Below, piece by piece: positions 5,916 to 7,099 of a stretch of DNA of 7,099 bases; within the stretch, counting starts at the first letter, position 1, and each line of letters starts with the position of its first letter. Source of the stretch: Chloroflexota bacterium (lineage in GTDB: Bacteria > Chloroflexota > Anaerolineae > Anaerolineales > Villigracilaceae); the NCBI GenBank assembly GCA_021796315.1, contig JAJYOH010000312.1, positions 1 to 7,099 of the forward strand. The letters run 5' to 3'. The position numbers and the translations under genes were made by a program. A model generated the notes under the pieces. The model searched no databases and was not told where the DNA came from. It saw only the letters and a program-made list of their open reading frames with translations.

Positions 5916-6668
5916 ATGCTTACCGACATACCTCATCCCATCATCTTCGCCCATCGCGGCGCTTCGGCTCATGCGCCGGAGAATACAATCCCGTCTTTTG
6001 AACTTGCCCTCGTCCAAGGCGCAGATGCCATTGAACTAGATGCCAAGCTTACTGCTGATGGGCAGATTGTTGTTTTCCACGACGCGACCGTAGACCGGAC
6101 CACCGAAGGCGCTGGCCGCCTTGCCCAAAAAACTTTTGCTGAGTTGCGCTCGCTTGATGCGGGCGGTTTCTTCTCGGAGCAATTTCGCGGAACCAGAATC
6201 CCGACCCTCGAAGAAGTCTTTGAAACTGTTGGCAAAAAAATATTCATCAACGTTGAACTGACCAACTATGCCACACCGCGCGACGCGCTCGTGGAAAAGG
6301 TCTGTGCGTTGGTCAGGAAACATGGCCTGGAGAAAAGTGTGATCTTCTCCTCGTTCTTTGTATCCAACCTCAAGCAGGCAGAGCGTTTCCTGCCGGAAGT
6401 CCCGCGTGGATTATTGGCGCTCGGCGGTTGGATGGGCGCCTGGGCGCGTTCCTTCGGTTTTTCATTTGGCGAATATGCCGCATTGCATCCTTATCTGACG
6501 GATGTCAACGCGCAACAGGTCAGCCGCGTGCATCAGTTGAAACGCCGCATCCACGTTTGGACGGTGAACAAGCCTGAAGATATTGCGCGTCTCAACACCT
6601 GGGGTGTGGACGGCATCTTCACCGATGATCCGCAACTTGCTTTGCGAACAGTGGGGAGGCAGGCGTGA
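5916..6668 (+). CDS. Glycerophosphodiester phosphodiesterase (GDPD family)
   Basis: 250 residues from the ATG at 5916. The frame is open from a TTG at 5859, but those 19 extra codons lie within the repeat and precede the conserved FAHRG motif by an unneeded stretch, so the ATG is preferred. GDPD-family TIM-barrel motifs are all present: AHRG (12-15, His13 and Arg14), PENT (21-24), ELD (40-42, metal ligands Glu40 and Asp42), FHD (54-56, second catalytic His55), NVELTN (112-117, Glu114), and VWTVN (214-218) near the end. The family splits glycerophosphodiesters into glycerol-3-phosphate and an alcohol using a divalent metal. No signal peptide is seen, so it is probably cytoplasmic, working on phospholipid breakdown products or imported wall-polymer fragments. 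Length is typical of bacterial forms. It overlaps the following GH3 gene by 4 bases, which suggests joint expression. Only a weak GAG-type ribosome-binding site precedes it. The exact substrate is not known. Confidence 0.9.
   Translation: MLTDIPHPIIFAHRGASAHAPENTIPSFELALVQGADAIELDAKLTADGQIVVFHDATVDRTTEGAGRLAQKTFAELRSLDAGGFFSEQFRGTRIPTLEEVFETVGKKIFINVELTNYATPRDALVEKVCALVRKHGLEKSVIFSSFFVSNLKQAERFLPEVPRGLLALGGWMGAWARSFGFSFGEYAALHPYLTDVNAQQVSRVHQLKRRIHVWTVNKPEDIARLNTWGVDGIFTDDPQLALRTVGRQA
6653..6659 (+). promoter_or_regulatory. Ribosome-binding site of the GH3 gene
   Basis: GGGGAGG inside the last codons of the GDPD gene lies 5 bases before the GTG at 6665. It supports GTG as the start, rather than an internal ATG at codon 15 that would shorten the export signal. 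Confidence 0.65.
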
Positions 6669-7099
6669 TCCCTCGCCAAGGATTGAAGCGCGCTTTTTAT
6701 GCGTTCATGCTCGCGGCGCTGATCCTGGCTTCGTTCGGCAACCCGCTTCAAGTCCGGGCCCAGACCGCTACGCCTCCGCCATCCGTCCGTCAATTGTTCG
6801 ATAAGATGACGCCTGAGGAGCGCGTAGGCCAGTTGTTTCTGGTCAATTTCACCGGGAGCGATATAAACGATCAATCTAAAATATACGACCTGATCGTCAA
6901 TCATCACATTGGGGGAGTGGTTTTGCAGGCTGGTAATGATAATTTTGCTGCCGTGCCGAATACGGTTTCTGCCGCTTATCAATTGATCCAGAACCTGCAA
7001 CAGATCGAATGGGATAGCTCAATCCGAACTACGACCGATCCTGAGACCGGGCAGTTGGTACAGCACGCTTATGTGCCGCTTTTCGTTGGTATTTCGCAA
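6665..7099 (+). CDS. Secreted glycoside hydrolase family 3 enzyme, N-terminal part (runs off right edge)
   Basis: The frame from GTG 6665 is open for 145 codons to the window edge, so the gene is partial at its 3' end. Residues 1-32 form a signal peptide: basic Arg/Lys residues to position 9, a hydrophobic core at 10-24, and a V-R-A site before Gln33. After a short Thr/Pro linker, LFDKMTPEERVGQLFLVNF (46-64) is the usual opening of the GH3 N-terminal domain. HHIGGVVLQAGND and YVPLFVGISQ also fit GH3 proteins of the beta-N-acetylglucosaminidase (NagZ-like) and beta-glucosidase kind. GH3 enzymes release terminal sugars from glycans; the KH(F/x)PGHG and nucleophile Asp motifs needed to separate the subtypes lie beyond the window. 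Export suggests action on peptidoglycan or external polysaccharide, not cytoplasmic wall recycling. The GTG overlaps the GDPD stop (GTGA), and GGGGAGG lies 5 bases upstream. Confidence 0.8.
   Translation, partial: MIPRQGLKRAFYAFMLAALILASFGNPLQVRAQTATPPPSVRQLFDKMTPEERVGQLFLVNFTGSDINDQSKIYDLIVNHHIGGVVLQAGNDNFAAVPNTVSAAYQLIQNLQQIEWDSSIRTTTDPETGQLVQHAYVPLFVGISQ

Noticed and set aside
1..7099. Defence system, phage or mobile-element content
   Set aside because: No transposase, integrase, nuclease, toxin-antitoxin pair or repeat-spacer array was found. The AAA ATPase has no effector neighbour that would support a defence role.

Overview
The window looks like a chromosomal segment of a Chloroflexota bacterium, most likely class Anaerolineae. 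This is inferred from gene content and style: extracytoplasmic proteins with long Pro/Thr-rich linkers, twin-LysM proteins, a 7TM-GAF histidine-kinase-like protein whose H-box reads SQELRQPM, and a GH3 enzyme starting KMTPEERVGQLF. No rRNA or marker gene confirms it. No tRNA, CRISPR array, insertion sequence or phage gene was seen, and coding density is high.

The layout is two divergent blocks separated by a 160-bp promoter region (4389-4548). On the minus strand, reading leftward, are a soluble GT2 glycosyltransferase of the polyprenyl-phosphate mannose/glucose synthase type (4388-3705), a membrane histidine-kinase-like protein (3594-1243), a secreted twin-LysM protein (1243-455), and the N-terminal part of a LytR-CpsA-Psr (LCP) lipoprotein running off the left edge (426-1). 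The kinase and LysM genes overlap by one base (TAATG), and the LCP gene begins 28 bp later, so these three look like one operon. On the plus strand are an AAA ATPase with an N-terminal winged-helix-like region (4549-5853), a glycerophosphodiester phosphodiesterase (5916-6668), and the N-terminal part of a secreted GH3 glycosidase (6665 to the right edge). The last two overlap by four bases (GTGA).

The shared theme is the cell envelope. LCP proteins attach glycopolymers to peptidoglycan, LysM domains bind it, many GH3 enzymes of this type trim amino-sugar glycans, GDPD cleaves glycerophosphodiesters from lipids or teichoic-type polymers, and the GT2 enzyme probably makes a lipid-linked sugar. 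The kinase-like protein heads the LysM/LCP operon and is a candidate envelope sensor.

Three points stand out. The kinase-like protein has Gln where the phospho-acceptor His is expected, while its ATP-binding motifs remain. Two minus-strand genes (kinase and GT2) carry TATAAT only 8-9 bases before their ATG and have no visible ribosome-binding site, which suggests leaderless transcripts; other genes here do have such sites. A perfect 12-bp inverted repeat with direct-repeat copies lies between the AAA ATPase and GDPD genes. I see no clear defence system or wholly new multi-gene system. The kinase/LysM/LCP unit and the unassigned AAA ATPase are the best leads.
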